From contig OY759969.1 in the NCBI GenBank assembly GCA_963662865.1, positions 2,046,001 to 2,110,000 of the forward strand: a stretch of DNA of 64,000 nucleotides, read 5' to 3'. Below are positions 45,671-54,586 of this stretch, piece by piece. Under the pieces are notes generated by a model that did no database searches, was not told the origin of the DNA, and saw nothing but the letters and a program-made list of their open reading frames with translations. The translations under genes were made by a program, and so were the position numbers. Within the stretch, counting starts at the first letter, position 1; each line of letters starts with the position of its first letter. The stretch comes from JAJDYQ01 sp963662865 (lineage in GTDB: Bacteria > Pseudomonadota > Gammaproteobacteria > JAJDYQ01).

Positions 45671-46948
45671 TCAGGCACCTGAATTTCCTGTGGTGGTGCA
45701 TAACGTGCCGGCATCCTTAATAACTCGCCTCGTGCAATAGTCGGCAGGCAATTTGCCCTCGCTGTCTTTGAGTTTTGGGTTGGCTCCTGCTTGTAACAGG
45801 GCTTCGATGACTTCCGGGTTCTCGCTTTTTTCCGCTGCCACGTGCAGGGGAGTCCTTCCGTCTTTATCTCGCACATCCACCTCGGCTCCCGCTCGCATCA
45901 GCACTTGCAGAACTTCCGGGTTCTTGTTAAAATCCGCTGCCACGTGCAGGGGAGTCCTTCCGAGTAATTCATCTCGCGCATTCACCTCGGCTCCCGCTCG
46001 CATCAGCACTTGCAGAACTTCCGGGTTCTTGTTAAAATCCGCTGCCACGTGCAGGGGAGTCCTTCCGCCTTCAGTTCGCGCACTCACCTCGGCTCCCGCT
46101 CGCATCAGCACTTGCAGAACTTCCGGGTTCTCGTTAGACTCCGCGGCCCTGTGCAGGGGAGTCCATCCGAATTCATCTCGCGCATTCACCTCGGCTCCCG
46201 CTCGCATCAGCACTTGCAGAACTTCCGGGCTCTCGTTTTCTGCGGCCCTGTGCAGGGGAGTCCTTCCGTATCTACCTCGCGCATTCACCTCGGCCCCATC
46301 GGCCAGTAATCGCTCGATCTGTGCCGGCGTCGCGGCCTGCCACCATTCTTTAGATTCAGGAAATTCAGCTCGCGCATTCACCTCGGCTCCCGCCCGCACC
46401 AGCACTTGCAGAACTTCCGGGTTCTTGTTTTCTGCCACGGCCCAGTACAGGGGAGTCCTTCCGTCTTTAGCTCGCACATCCACCTCGGCTCCCGCTCGCA
46501 TCAGCACTTGCAGAACTTCCGGGTTCTCGTTTTTTACCGCTGCCATGTGCAGGGGAGTCCATCCGTCTTCATCTCGCGCATTCACCTCGGCTCCCGCTCG
46601 CATCAGCATTTGCAGAACTTCCGGGTTCTTGTTAAAATCCGCTGCCACGTGCAGGGGAGTCACTCCGTATCTACCTCGCGCATTCACTTCGGCTCCCGCT
46701 CGCATCAGCACTTGCAGAACTTCCGGGTTCTCGTTAAGCCACACGGCCCAGTGCAGGGGAGTCACTCCGCCTTCAGCTCGGGCATTCACCTCGGCCCCAT
46801 CGGCCAGTAATCGCTCGATCTGTGCCGGCGTCGCGGCCTGCCACCATTCTTCAGACTCAGGAAATTCAGCGGCCTGCGCCCGGCCAGGGCCGGATAAAGA
46901 CGCCGCGATCAGCATGATCATGGCCAGTGTTTTAATGGTTGATTTCAT
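45671..46948 (-). CDS. Secreted ankyrin-repeat protein, array copy 8
   Basis: 425 residues, nine repeats and one internal cap preceded by VRAGAEVNARAEFPESKEWW, the same type of junction as in copies 5 and 13. Three successive HVAADFNKNPEV repeats are near-identical. One repeat has a two-residue longer loop (DELLGRTPLH). Tail of the deleted class. Confidence 0.87.
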   Translation of the reverse strand: MKSTIKTLAMIMLIAASLSGPGRAQAAEFPESEEWWQAATPAQIERLLADGAEVNARAEGGVTPLHWAVWLNENPEVLQVLMRAGAEVNARGRYGVTPLHVAADFNKNPEVLQMLMRAGAEVNARDEDGWTPLHMAAVKNENPEVLQVLMRAGAEVDVRAKDGRTPLYWAVAENKNPEVLQVLVRAGAEVNARAEFPESKEWWQAATPAQIERLLADGAEVNARGRYGRTPLHRAAENESPEVLQVLMRAGAEVNARDEFGWTPLHRAAESNENPEVLQVLMRAGAEVSARTEGGRTPLHVAADFNKNPEVLQVLMRAGAEVNARDELLGRTPLHVAADFNKNPEVLQVLMRAGAEVDVRDKDGRTPLHVAAEKSENPEVIEALLQAGANPKLKDSEGKLPADYCTRRVIKDAGTLCTTTGNSGA

Positions 46949-46984
46949 TGGTACCCTCTCCTGCCTGTCAATAGAATATGCCGT

Positions 46985-47653
46985 TCAGGCACCTGAATTT
47001 CCTGTGGTGGTGCATAACGTGCCGGCATCCTTAATAACTCGCCTCGTGCAATAGTCGGCAGGCAATCTGCCCTCACTGTCTTTGAGACTTGGGTTGGCTC
47101 CTGCTTGTAACAGGGCTTCGATGACTTCCGGGTTCTCGTTAAACAGCGCGGCCCAGTGCAGGGGAGTCCATCCGTCTTCATCTCGCGCATTCACCTCGGC
47201 TCCCGCTCGCATCAGCACTTGCAGAACTTCCGGGTTCTCGCTTTCTGCCGCTGCCACGTGCAGGGGAGTCCCTCCGTCTTCATCTCGCGCATTCACCTCG
47301 GCTCCCGCTCGCATCAGCACTTGCAGAACTTCCGGGTTCTCGTTTCCTGCGGCCCAGTGCAGGGGAGTACTTCCGCCTTCACCTCGCGCATTCACCTCGG
47401 CTCCCGCTCGCATCAGCACTTGCAGAACTTCCGGGTTCTCGTTTTCTGCGGCCAAGTGCAGGGGAGTCCTTCCGTTTTCATCCCACGCATTCACCTCGGC
47501 CCCATCGGCCAGTAATCGCTCGACCTGTGCCGGCGTCGCGGCCTGCCACTCTTCGTAAGAGTCAGGAAATTCAGTGGCCTGCGCCCGACCAGGGCCGGAT
47601 AAAGACGCCGCGATCAGCATGATCATGGCCAGTGCTTTAATGGTTGATTTCAT
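46985..47653 (-). CDS. Secreted ankyrin-repeat protein, array copy 9
   Basis: 222 residues, four repeats, among the two shortest copies. The cap differs slightly (ATEFPDSYEEWQAATPAQVE) from the consensus, and the signal peptide reads MKSTIKALAM. Tail of the deleted class (CTRRVIKDAGTLC). Confidence 0.87.
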   Translation of the reverse strand: MKSTIKALAMIMLIAASLSGPGRAQATEFPDSYEEWQAATPAQVERLLADGAEVNAWDENGRTPLHLAAENENPEVLQVLMRAGAEVNARGEGGSTPLHWAAGNENPEVLQVLMRAGAEVNARDEDGGTPLHVAAAESENPEVLQVLMRAGAEVNARDEDGWTPLHWAALFNENPEVIEALLQAGANPSLKDSEGRLPADYCTRRVIKDAGTLCTTTGNSGA

Positions 47654-47735
47654 TGGTACCCTCTCCTCCCTGTCAATAGAATATGCCGTTCAGGCACCTG
47701 AATTTCCTGTGGTGGTGCATAACGTGCCGGCATCC

Positions 47736-49433
47736 TTAAAAACGCACCGCGCGCAATCGCCAGCGGGCCTTGCTGTTTTTGCGGTTGATGTGTTTGTTCT
47801 CTGCGGCATAGTCGGCAGGCAATTTGCCCTCGCTGTCTTTGAGTTTTGGGTTGGCTCCTGCTTGTAACAGGGCTTCGATAACTTCCGGGTTCCCGTTATA
47901 TTTCGCAGCACTGTGCAGGGGAGTCCTTCCGTCTTTATCTCGCGCATTCACCTCGGCTCCCGCTCGCACCAACCCTTGCAGAACTTCCGGGTTCTCGTTA
48001 AGCTCCACGGCACTGTGCAGGGGAGTACTTCCGTCTTTACCTCGCGCATTCACCTCGGCTCCCGCTCGCATCAGCACTTGCAGAACTTCCGGGTTCTCGT
48101 TAAGCTCCACGGCACTGTGCAGGGGAGTACTTCCGTCTTTACCTCGCGCATTCACCTCGGCTCCCGCTCGCATCAGCACTTGCAGAACTTCCGGGTTCTC
48201 GTTAGACTCCGCGGCCCTGTGCAGGGGAGTCCATCCGAATTCATCTCGCGCATTCACCTCGGCTCCCGCTCGCATCAGCACTTGCAGAACTTCCGGGCTC
48301 TCGTTTCCTGCGACCTCGTGCAGGGGAGTACTTCCGTATCTACCTCGCACATTCACCTCGGCTCCCGCTCGCACCAGCACTTGCAGAACTTCCGAGTTCT
48401 CGTTTTCTGACGCGGCCCAGTGCAGGGGAGTCAATCCGCCTTCAGTTCGCGCATTCACCTCGGCTCCCGCTCGCATCAGCACTTGCAGAACTTCCGGGTT
48501 CTCGTTAAACTCCGCGGCCCAGTGCAGGGGAGTCCTTCCGTATTTATCTCGCGCATTCACCTCGGCTCCCGCTCGCATCAGCACTTGCAGAACTTCCGGG
48601 TTCTCGTTAAGCCACGCGGCCCCGCGCAGGGGAGTCTCTCCGTTTTCATCCCGCGCATTCACCTCGGCTCCCGCTCGCATCAGCACTTGCAGAACTTCCG
48701 GGTTCTCGTTAAACCACGCGGCCCTGTGCAGGGGAGTCTCTCCGCCTTCATCTCGCGCATTCACCTCGGCTCCCGCTCGCATCAGCACTTGCAGAACTTC
48801 CGGGTTCTCGTTAAGCCACGCGGCCCTGTGCAGGGGAGTCTCTCCGCCTTCATCTCGCGCATTCACCTCGGCTCCCGCTCGCATCAGCACTTGCAGAACT
48901 TCCGGGTTCTCGTTTTCTGCCGCGGCCCAGTGCAGGGGAGTCTCTCCGTTTCCATCTCGCGCATTCACCTCGGCTCCCGCTCGCATCAGCACTTGCAGAA
49001 CTTCCGGGTTCTCGTTATACCCCGCGGCACTGTCCAGGGGAGTCCTTCCGTATTCATCTCGCGCATTCACCTCGGCTCCCGCTCGCATCAGCACTTGCAG
49101 AACTTCCGGGTTCTCGTTAAACTCCGCGGCACTGTGCAGGGGAGTCCTTCCGTATTCAGTTCGCGCATTCACCTCGGCTCCCGCTCGCATCAGCACTTGC
49201 AGAACTTCCGGGTTCTCGTTAAACCACACGGCCCTGTGCAGGGGAGTCACTCCGCCTTTATCTCGTGCATTCACCTCGGCCCCATCGGCCAGTAATCGCT
49301 CGATCTGTGCCGGCGTCGCGGCCTGCCACCATTCGTTAGATTTAGGAAATTTAGCGGCCTGCGCCCGACCAGGGCCGGATAAAGACGCCGCGATCAGCAT
49401 GATCATGGCCAGTGTTTTAATGGTTGATTTCAT
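47736..49433 (-). CDS. Secreted ankyrin-repeat protein, array copy 10
   Basis: 565 residues with 14 uninterrupted repeats and no internal cap. The cap reads AKFPKSNEWWQAATPAQIER. Substitutions unusual for the array occur at the TPLH motif (RTPLDSA, ETPLRGA), so a few repeats may be less stable. The tail is the full type but with an inserted Asn-Arg (HINRKNSKARWRLRAVRF). Confidence 0.87.
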   Translation of the reverse strand: MKSTIKTLAMIMLIAASLSGPGRAQAAKFPKSNEWWQAATPAQIERLLADGAEVNARDKGGVTPLHRAVWFNENPEVLQVLMRAGAEVNARTEYGRTPLHSAAEFNENPEVLQVLMRAGAEVNARDEYGRTPLDSAAGYNENPEVLQVLMRAGAEVNARDGNGETPLHWAAAENENPEVLQVLMRAGAEVNARDEGGETPLHRAAWLNENPEVLQVLMRAGAEVNARDEGGETPLHRAAWFNENPEVLQVLMRAGAEVNARDENGETPLRGAAWLNENPEVLQVLMRAGAEVNARDKYGRTPLHWAAEFNENPEVLQVLMRAGAEVNARTEGGLTPLHWAASENENSEVLQVLVRAGAEVNVRGRYGSTPLHEVAGNESPEVLQVLMRAGAEVNARDEFGWTPLHRAAESNENPEVLQVLMRAGAEVNARGKDGSTPLHSAVELNENPEVLQVLMRAGAEVNARGKDGSTPLHSAVELNENPEVLQGLVRAGAEVNARDKDGRTPLHSAAKYNGNPEVIEALLQAGANPKLKDSEGKLPADYAAENKHINRKNSKARWRLRAVRF

Positions 49434-49515
49434 TGGTACCCTCTCCTCCCTGTCAATAGAATATGCCGTTCAGGCACCTGAATTTCCTGTGGTGGTGCAT
49501 AACGTGCCGGCATCC

Positions 49516-50391
49516 TTAATAACTCGCCTCGTGCAATCGCCAGCGGGCCTTGCTGTTTTTGATGTGTTCGTTCTCTGCGGCATAGTCGGCAGGCAATTTG
49601 CCCTCACTGTCTTTGAGTTTTGGGTTGGCTCCCACTTGTAACAGGGCTTCGATAACTTCCGGGTTCTCGTTAAGCGCCGCGGCCCAGTGCAGGGGAGTCA
49701 ATCCGAATTCATCCCGCGCATTCACCTCGGCTCCCGCTCGCATCAGCACTTGCAGAACTTCCGGATTCTCGTTTTCTGCGGCCTCGTGCAGGGGAGTCCA
49801 TCCGTCTTCAGCTCGCGCATTCACCTCGGCTCCCGCTCGCATCAGCACTTGCAGAACTTCCGGGTTCTCGTTATGCCCCGCGGCCCCGTGCAGGGGAGTC
49901 CTTCCGTCTTTATCTCGCACATTCACCTCGGCTCCCGCTCGCATCAGCACTTGCAGAACTTCCGGGTTCTCGTTAAACCACGCGGCCCTGTGCAGGGGAG
50001 TCCTTCCGCCTTCAGCTCGCGCATTCACCTCGGCTCCCGCTCGCATCAGCACTTGCAGAACTTCCGGGTTCTCGTTAAACCACGCGGCCCTGTGCAGGGG
50101 AGTCCTTCCGTCTTCATCTCGCGCATTCACCTCGGCTCCCGCTCGCATCAGCACTTGCAGAACTTCCGGGTTCTCGTTAAACCACGCGGCCCTGTGCAGG
50201 GGAGTCCTTCCGCCTTCAGCTCGCGCATTCACCTCGGCTCCATCGGCCAGTAATCGCTCGATCTGTCCCGGCGTCGCGGCCTGCCACCATTCTCTAGATT
50301 CAGGAAATTCAGCGGCCTGCGCCCGACCAGGGCCGGATAAAGACGCCGCGATCAGCATGATCATGGCCAGTGTTTTAATGGTTGATTTCAT
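49516..50391 (-). CDS. Secreted ankyrin-repeat protein, array copy 11
   Basis: 291 residues, six repeats. The first three repeats (RTPLHRAAWFNENPEV) differ at only a few loop codons. Full-length tail ending KARWRLHEASY, identical to that of copy 12, so these two share a recent common ancestor or conversion. Confidence 0.87.
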   Translation of the reverse strand: MKSTIKTLAMIMLIAASLSGPGRAQAAEFPESREWWQAATPGQIERLLADGAEVNARAEGGRTPLHRAAWFNENPEVLQVLMRAGAEVNARDEDGRTPLHRAAWFNENPEVLQVLMRAGAEVNARAEGGRTPLHRAAWFNENPEVLQVLMRAGAEVNVRDKDGRTPLHGAAGHNENPEVLQVLMRAGAEVNARAEDGWTPLHEAAENENPEVLQVLMRAGAEVNARDEFGLTPLHWAAALNENPEVIEALLQVGANPKLKDSEGKLPADYAAENEHIKNSKARWRLHEASY

Positions 50392-50473
50392 TGGTACCCT
50401 CTCCTGCCTGTCAATAGAATATGCCGTTCAGGCACCTGAATTTCCTGTGGTGGTGCATAACGTGCCGGCATCC

Positions 50474-52582
50474 TTAATAACTCGCCTCGTGCAATCGCCA
50501 GCGGGCCTTGCTGTTTTTGATGTGTTCGTTCTCTGCGGCATAGTCGGCAGGCAATTTGCCCTCACTGTCTTTGAGTTTTGGGTTGGCTCCTGCTTGTAAC
50601 AGGGCTTCGATAACTTCCGGGTTCTTGCTTTTTTCCGCGGCCACGTGCAGGGGAGTCCTTCCGTCTTTATCTCGCACATTCACCTCGGCTCCCGCTCGCA
50701 TCAGCACTTGCAGAACTTCCGGGTTCTCGTTATGCCCCGCGGCCCCGTGCAGGGGAGTCTCTCCGCCTTCATCTCGCGCATTCACCTCGGCTCCCGCTCG
50801 CATCAGCACTTGCAGAACTTCCGGGTTCTCGTTAAGCACCGCGGCCCAGTACAGGGGAGTCAATCCGCCAAAGCCACCTCGCGCATTCACCTCGGCTCCC
50901 GCTCGCATCAGCACTTGCAGAACTTCCGGGTTCTCGTTAAGCACCGCGGCCCTGTGCAGGGGAGTCCATCCGCCTTCAGTTCGCGCATTCACCTCGGCTC
51001 CCGCTCGCATCAGCACTTGCAGAACTTCCGGGTTCTCGTTTTTTTCCGCTGCCACGTGCAGGGGAGTCCTTCCGTCTTTATCTCGCACATCCACCTCGGC
51101 TCCCGCTCGCATCAGCACTTGCAGAACTTCCAGGTTCTCGTTTCCTGCGGCCATGTGCAGGGGAGTCCGTCCGAATTTATCTCGCACATCCACCTCGGCT
51201 CCCGCTCGCATCAGCACTTGCAGAACTTCCAGGTTCTCGTTTCCTGCGGCCATGTGCAGGGGAGTCCATCCGGGAGTCACTCCGCCTTCAGCTCGCGCAT
51301 TCACCTCGGCTCCCGCTCGCATCAGCACTTGCAGAAATTCCGGGTTCTCGTTAAACTGCGCGGCATTGTGCAGGGGAGTCCTTCCGTATTTATCTCGCGC
51401 ATTCACCTCGGCTCCCGCTCGCATCAGCATTTGTAGAACTTCCGGGTTCTCGTTAAACTGCGCGGCACTGTGCAGGGGAGTCCTTCCGTATTTATCTCGC
51501 GCATTCACCTCGGCTCCCGCTCGCATCAGCACTTGCAGAAATTCCGGGTTCTCGTTTTTTACCGCGGCCACGTGCAGGGGAGTCCATCCGTTTTTAGCTC
51601 GCGCATTCACCTCGGCTCCCGCTCGCATCAGCATTTGTAGAACTTCCGGGTTCTCGTTAAACTGCGCGGCACTGTGCAGGGGAGTCCTTCCGCCTTCAGT
51701 TCGCGCATTCACCTCGGCTCCCGCTCGCATCAGCACTTGCAGAACTTCCGGGTTCTCGTTAAACCTCGCGGCACTGTGCAGGGGAGTCCTTCCGTATTTA
51801 TCTCGCGCATTCACCTCGGCTCCCGCTCGCACCAACCCTTGTAGAACTTCCGGATTCTCGTTATACTCCGCGGCCCAGTGCAGGGGAGTCCCTCCGTCTT
51901 CATCTCGCGCATTCACCTCGGCTCCCGCTCGCATCAGCACTTGCAGAAATTCCGGGTTCTCGTTTTTTACCGCGGCCACGTGCAGGGGAGTCCATCCGTT
52001 TTTAGCTCGCGCATTCACCTCGGCTCCCGCTCGCATCAGCACTTGCAGAAATTCCGGGTTCTTGTTAAACTCCGCGGCCCAGTGCAGGGGAGTACTTCCG
52101 CCTTCAGTTCGCGCATTCACCTCGGCTCCCGCTCGCATCAGCACTTGCAGAACTTCCGGGTTCTCGCTTTCTGCCGCTGCCACGTGCAGGGGAGTCCCTC
52201 CGTCTTCATACCGCGCATTCACCTCGGCTCCCGCTCGCATCAGTACTTGCAGAACTTCCGGGTTCTCGTTTCTTGCGGCACTGTGCAGGGGAGTCCATCC
52301 GCCTTCAGTTCGCGCATTCACCTCAGCTCCCGCTCGCATCAGCACTTGCAGAACTTCCGGGTTCTCGTTAAACCTCGCGGCCCAGTGCAGGGGAGTCACT
52401 CCGCCTTCATCTCGCGCATTCACCTCGGCTCCATCGGCCAGTAATCGCTCGATCTGTGCCGGCGTCGCGGCCTGCCACCATTCTTCAGACTCAGGAAATT
52501 CAGCGGCCTGCGCCCGGCCAGGGCCGGATAAAGACGCCGCGATCAGCACGATCATGGTCAGTGTTTTAATGGTTGATTTCAT
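50474..52582 (-). CDS. Secreted ankyrin-repeat protein, array copy 12
   Basis: 702 residues, about 18 repeats in one uninterrupted series with no internal cap. One repeat has a short loop insertion (EGGVTPGWTPLH), also seen in variant form in copy 5 (EGGVTSGWTPLH). Several repeats carry ENPEF in place of ENPEV. Full tail as in copy 11. Confidence 0.87.
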   Translation of the reverse strand: MKSTIKTLTMIVLIAASLSGPGRAQAAEFPESEEWWQAATPAQIERLLADGAEVNARDEGGVTPLHWAARFNENPEVLQVLMRAGAEVNARTEGGWTPLHSAARNENPEVLQVLMRAGAEVNARYEDGGTPLHVAAAESENPEVLQVLMRAGAEVNARTEGGSTPLHWAAEFNKNPEFLQVLMRAGAEVNARAKNGWTPLHVAAVKNENPEFLQVLMRAGAEVNARDEDGGTPLHWAAEYNENPEVLQGLVRAGAEVNARDKYGRTPLHSAARFNENPEVLQVLMRAGAEVNARTEGGRTPLHSAAQFNENPEVLQMLMRAGAEVNARAKNGWTPLHVAAVKNENPEFLQVLMRAGAEVNARDKYGRTPLHSAAQFNENPEVLQMLMRAGAEVNARDKYGRTPLHNAAQFNENPEFLQVLMRAGAEVNARAEGGVTPGWTPLHMAAGNENLEVLQVLMRAGAEVDVRDKFGRTPLHMAAGNENLEVLQVLMRAGAEVDVRDKDGRTPLHVAAEKNENPEVLQVLMRAGAEVNARTEGGWTPLHRAAVLNENPEVLQVLMRAGAEVNARGGFGGLTPLYWAAVLNENPEVLQVLMRAGAEVNARDEGGETPLHGAAGHNENPEVLQVLMRAGAEVNVRDKDGRTPLHVAAEKSKNPEVIEALLQAGANPKLKDSEGKLPADYAAENEHIKNSKARWRLHEASY

Positions 52583-52664
52583 TGGTACCCTCTCCTGCCT
52601 GTCAATAGAATATGCCGTTCAGGCACCTGAATTTCCTGTGGTGGTGCATAACGTGCCGGCATCC

Positions 52665-53638
52665 TTAATAACGCGCCGCGCGCAATCGCCAGCGGGCCTT
52701 GCTGTTTTTGATGTGTTCGTTCTCTGCGGCATAGTCGGCAGGCAATTTGCCCTCGCTGTCTTTGAGTTTTGGGTTGGCTCCCGCTTGTAACAGGGCTTCG
52801 ATGACTTCCGGGTTCTCGCTTTTTTCCGCTGCCACATGCAGGGGAGTCTCTCCGCCTCCATCTCGCGCATTCACCTCGGCTCCCGCTCTCGCAACAGCAC
52901 TTGCAGAACTTCCGGGTTCTCGTTGTCTACGGCCCTGTACAGGGGAGTCCTTCCGTCTTTATCTCGCACATTCACCTCGGCTCCCGCTCGCAACAGCACT
53001 TGCAGAACTTCCGGGTTCTCGTTAAACCGCGCGGCCCAGTGCAGGGGAGTCACTCCGCCTTCACCTCGCGCATTCACCTCGGCCCCATCGGCCAGTAATC
53101 GCTCGATCTGTGCCGGCGTCGCGGCCTGCCACCATTCTCTAGATTCAGGAAATTCAGCTCGCGCATTCACCTCGGCTTCCGCCCGCACCAGCACTTGCAG
53201 AACTTCCGGGTTCTCGTTAAACCTCGCGGCACTGTGCAGGGGAGTCTCTCCGTCTTCAGCTCGCGCATTCACCTCGGCTCCCGCTCGCATCAGCACTTGC
53301 AGAACTTCCGGGTTCTCGTTAAACCTCGCGGCACTGTGCAGGGGAGTCCTTCCGTCTCCATGTCGCGCATTCACCTCGGCTCCCGCTCGCATCAGCACTT
53401 GCAGAACTTCCGGGTTCTCGTTTGTTGCCGCTGCCATGTGCAGGGGAGTACCTCCGAATAATTCACCTCGCGCATTCACCTCGGCTCCATCGGCCAGTAA
53501 TCGCTCGATCTGTGCCGGCGTCGCGGCCTGCCACCATTCTTTAAATTCAGGAAATTCAGCGGCCTGCGCCCGGCCAGGGCCGGATAAAGACGCCGCGGTC
53601 AGCATGATCATGGCCAGTGTTTTAATGGTTGATTTCAT
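52665..53638 (-). pseudogene. Ankyrin-repeat gene, array copy 13, frameshifted (parA side)
   Basis: Signal peptide MKSTIKTLAMIMLTAAS, cap, three repeats, an internal cap and two repeats read in one frame to 52871, ending LLREREPR. A two-base insertion in a GAGAG run near 52886-52890 causes the stop. The last repeat and the full tail (KARWRLRAARY, stop at 52665) follow in another frame. The truncated product would still have five repeats and a signal peptide, so partial function is possible. It is the first copy after the cassette region next to parA. Confidence 0.83.
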
Positions 53639-53688
53639 TGGTACCCTCTCCTCTCTGTTAATAGAATATGCCGTTCAGGCACCTGAAT

Positions 53689-54019
53689 TTACTGTGGTGC
53701 ATGACGTGCCGGTGACATCGTCAACCGGCCGGAATATTACCACATCCCAAACCGGTCTGATTTGATCTTTCCGACCGCCAGGGGCAACCAACACGCAAGG
53801 GTGACCCACCGAAACACCTCAACGAGGCCATCGACCGGGACGGCTTGCGCTCTTTTTGATCTCGCCCGCTTGACAGGGGGCTTAGCAGGAGCTATGAAAC
53901 AAGAAGCCGCCGGGTGCTGTCTCCATCAAACAGGCTTGCATTGTTGTCCGTGTTCGATATGCGGCCCTATTCCAAAATAGGTATAATTTTTGCCTTAACA
54001 CCGATCAAGAGATTAATTT
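53689..54019. other. Degenerate region between array and protease gene, with possible promoter
   Basis: I see no convincing gene. A 72-codon + frame from 53762 is Cys/Gly-rich and lacks family features. A -10-like TATAAT is at 53982-53987, preceded by the small inverted repeat CCTATT-CCAA-AATAGG (53966-53981), 33 bases before the clan AA gene; no good -35 is seen. Composition is more GC-rich than the gene that follows. Confidence 0.4.
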
Positions 54020-54400
54020 ATGGGACTGACTAACGCAAAAATTCAGTTAAGAAATCCAAAAAAGCCAGAATTGAACGCCGTAGTCATTGATGCCTTAGCC
54101 GATACAGGTGCCGTTCATCTTTGTATTCCTGAGCATATCCAGATTCAGCTAAAACTTGATGAAATTGACAAAAAAGAGGTAACTCTGGCTGATGGCAGTC
54201 AGCGGCTGGTTCCATATGTTGGCCCTGTTGAACTTAGATATGCTAACAGAGTGGGCTTTGCAGGGGCTTTGATTTTAGGTGATCAGTCATTATTAGGGGC
54301 TATTCCAATGGAAGATATGGATTTAGTGGTTATACCCGGTAGTCAGCAGGTTGTGGTAAATCCTGGTAGCCCGAATGTGGCTTCATCCATTGCAAAATAA
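54020..54400 (+). CDS. Clan AA aspartic protease family protein, cassette-like
   Basis: 126 residues resembling the small retropepsin-like clan AA proteins often carried by integron cassettes. The active-site motif is ALADTGAVHLCIP (Asp-Thr-Gly, about residue 28). A later hydrophobic flap and second strand (GFAGALILGDQSLLGAIPME) complete one lobe, so it would act as a dimer. It is the only + strand gene in the partition region. An AAGAGAT ribosome binding site precedes ATG 54020, and an attC-like palindrome follows the stop by five bases. Codon use is more AT-rich than its neighbours. The function of this cassette family is not established. Confidence 0.75.
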   Translation: MGLTNAKIQLRNPKKPELNAVVIDALADTGAVHLCIPEHIQIQLKLDEIDKKEVTLADGSQRLVPYVGPVELRYANRVGFAGALILGDQSLLGAIPMEDMDLVVIPGSQQVVVNPGSPNVASSIAK

Positions 54401-54404
54401 ATCA

Positions 54405-54472
54405 CCTGACAAGGCATTCCAGCGGACGGCTACGCGACGGCTGCCGCTGAGTTTAATCGTCCGTGCGAAATG
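54405..54472 (+). other. attC-like recombination site after the clan AA gene
   Basis: The sequence CCTGACAAGGCATTCCAGCG, continuing GACGGCTACGCGACGGCTGC and CGCTGAGTTTAATCG, forms an imperfect palindrome (CAGCGGACGGCT...GGCTGCCGCTGAG). It looks like a gammaproteobacterial integron attC: R''-type CTGACAA at the left, and a right end lacking a good GTTRRRY core. It matches the site at 10143-10205 in 17 of 21 bases on its right half. It marks the preceding gene as a captured cassette. Confidence 0.5.
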
Positions 54473-54557
54473 CGGGCTTGCCGGTTTGGGTGGACGGGGC
54501 GCACCGGTCAAAAGATACGAGGGCCCGGCTGGACAGCCCGGGCTGCCGGCGCCGAAT

Positions 54558-54586
54558 TCACCCTTTATCTGGTGATTTCATTGGTA
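54558..54586 (-). pseudogene. Relic of an ankyrin-gene start directly downstream of parA
   Basis: Read on the minus strand, 54586-54573 is TACCAATGAAATCA, identical over 14 bases to the start-codon region of every ankyrin gene in the array. The ATG at 54581 opens MKSPDKG and a stop. It lies about 20 bases after the parA stop, where the first ankyrin gene of the operon would be expected. I infer that an ancestral copy started here and was cut off when the cassette arrived. Confidence 0.4.

Larger units (their letters stand above)
34236..53688 (-). repeat. Tandem array of 13 secreted ankyrin-repeat genes
   Basis: Thirteen paralogous genes in head-to-tail order on the minus strand fill this stretch. 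Each unit has a leader with GGAGAGGG ribosome binding site, a near-identical signal peptide (MKSTIKTL...RAQA), the cap module EFPESxEWWQAATPxQIERL, a variable number of 33-34-residue ankyrin repeats, a closing NPEVIEALLQAGANP repeat and a spacer. Repeat DNA is nearly invariant over the segment coding NPEVLQVLMRAGAEVNAR, including synonymous positions, while codons for the loop (D/T-x-x-G-x) and first helix (TPLHxAAxx) vary. I counted about 140 repeats by eye. Both strands stay open over long distances because the 99-102-base unit propagates absence of stops. Confidence 0.93.

Noticed and set aside
35080..52790. Very long + strand open frames (up to 873 codons) antisense to the ankyrin genes, with repeated RAFTSAPARISTCRTSGFS
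   Set aside because: They mirror the repeat: a 99-102-base unit with no stop in that frame stays open when tandemly copied. They lack their own ribosome binding sites and family resemblance, whereas the minus strand has signal peptides, start sites and ankyrin folds.
34300..53640. CRISPR-like appearance of regularly spaced repeats with short variable parts
   Set aside because: Units are multiples of three bases, translate to ankyrin repeats, and the variable parts are codon-level variants of the same loop, not unrelated spacers.
53762..53980. 72-codon + strand ORF between array and clan AA gene
   Set aside because: Low-quality Cys/Gly-rich translation, no ribosome binding site, no recognisable family.
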